Shown one piece after another: positions 63,579 through 64,000 of a DNA stretch of 64,000 nucleotides. The position numbers were made by a program, and so were the translations under genes. The stretch's first letter is position 1. Each line of letters starts with the position of its first letter. The notes beneath the pieces are model-generated. The model had not been told where the DNA came from, searched no databases, and worked only from the letters and a program-made list of their open reading frames with translations. Location: contig CP136065.1 of the NCBI GenBank assembly GCA_032622095.1, forward strand, positions 115,733,195 through 115,797,194. The letters run 5' to 3'. This stretch comes from Siphonodentalium dalli (Eukaryota > Mollusca > Scaphopoda > Gadilida > Siphonodentaliidae).

Positions 63579-64000
63579 CTGTAAAGAAATTAGATCAATT
63601 CTGATTTTGTATATTTAAACCTAAACCAGATACACATATAAACAGTGTTTCCAAGTGGAGTCTGGATATAGTCAATATCTGTTCCCAAAAGTGCTAGTGC
63701 CAGAGTTATTGGGTAAACAAGAGCATCGCTAGGGTGTGGCAAAATACGCCCGCGGTTTATCCAAAATGTCGACATGAACAAAGACCCATATGATGTGATG
63801 ATGCAAAGACAGAGCTCAAAATCAAATTCAGCCTTAATTTAATATGGAAACAAAAATGACTGCAAATTGCAACAAAAAGGGCCGTAACTCTGGTCACTTT
63901 TGCTAATTTGTTCTCCGAAAATCATTCCTGTCCCATTTTATGTTCACCTTCGAAGTTGATTTTTGTTTATCTTCTTTGTGATTTTTGACAAGATGGAGAC
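63579..64000. other. intron upstream of exon w1 (partial)
   Basis: No gene feature is seen. From about 63840 the text (a GGGCCGTAACTCTGG-like phrase) resembles fragments of the dispersed tandem-unit repeats found elsewhere in the window. Confidence 0.6.

Overview
This window is eukaryotic genomic DNA. It lies almost entirely inside one large, intron-rich gene read from the minus strand: the molluscan-type orthologue of BPTF (NURF301, the large chromatin-reader subunit of the NURF ISWI remodeller). Twenty internal coding exons can be chained with consistent GT-AG splice sites and matching codon phases. They run from 63458-63578 (second half of the N-terminal PHD finger) down to 1118-1202 (start of the bromodomain). 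Together they give about 7.8 kb of coding sequence, roughly 2,600 codons. Upstream exons (start codon, DDT domain, first PHD cysteines) and the end of the bromodomain lie outside the window. No other host gene, tRNA, rRNA or CRISPR array was found.

The organism is most likely a marine lophotrochozoan, probably a mollusc. This is inferred from AT-rich, repeat-laden kilobase introns, a BPTF with two C-terminal PHD fingers as in Drosophila NURF301, and the style of the repeats (tandem-unit elements with GAC(A/G) tracts and terminal hairpins, a CR1/L2-like LINE, Helitrons). The species cannot be named from the sequence alone.

Layout, right to left (direction of transcription). 63.6-46.5 kb holds PHD1, the conserved region after it, and acidic, Thr-rich and MTRSKTG-type exons. 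Intron 1 carries a head-to-tail array of Helitrons (59.4-62.3 kb, minus), abutted by two plus-strand Helitrons, one with a helicase C-terminal relic. Introns 4-5 carry hairpin-tailed repeats, a Harbinger-like element and a long-TIR MITE. Intron 6 (46.5-35.5 kb) carries large inverted duplications, a hAT element with a perfect 8-bp target duplication and a telomere-like tract. 35.5-29.2 kb holds conserved exons 7-11, including a 3,049-nt exon. 29.2-19.4 kb holds Q/T/S/P-rich transactivation-like exons separated by a hAT-like element, an almost open LINE reverse transcriptase and a folded-back inverted-repeat cluster. 19.4-13.7 kb is a nested repeat intron. 13.7-1.1 kb holds a coiled-coil exon, the tandem PHD fingers and the bromodomain start, with several TIR elements in the introns.

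Together the exons encode a scaffold that binds ISWI and transcription factors through its N-terminal and middle parts and reads H3K4me3 and acetyl-lysine through its C-terminal PHD and bromodomain modules. The main points for a second look are: a symmetric, skippable exon that would switch the protein between two and one H3K4me3-type PHD fingers; the tandem Helitron array, which also spreads many nuclear-receptor half-site motifs; three hAT-type elements that keep a zinc-finger segment but no catalytic domain; and several repeat families that share a GAC(A/G)-tract-plus-terminal-hairpin tail, all lying antisense to the host gene.
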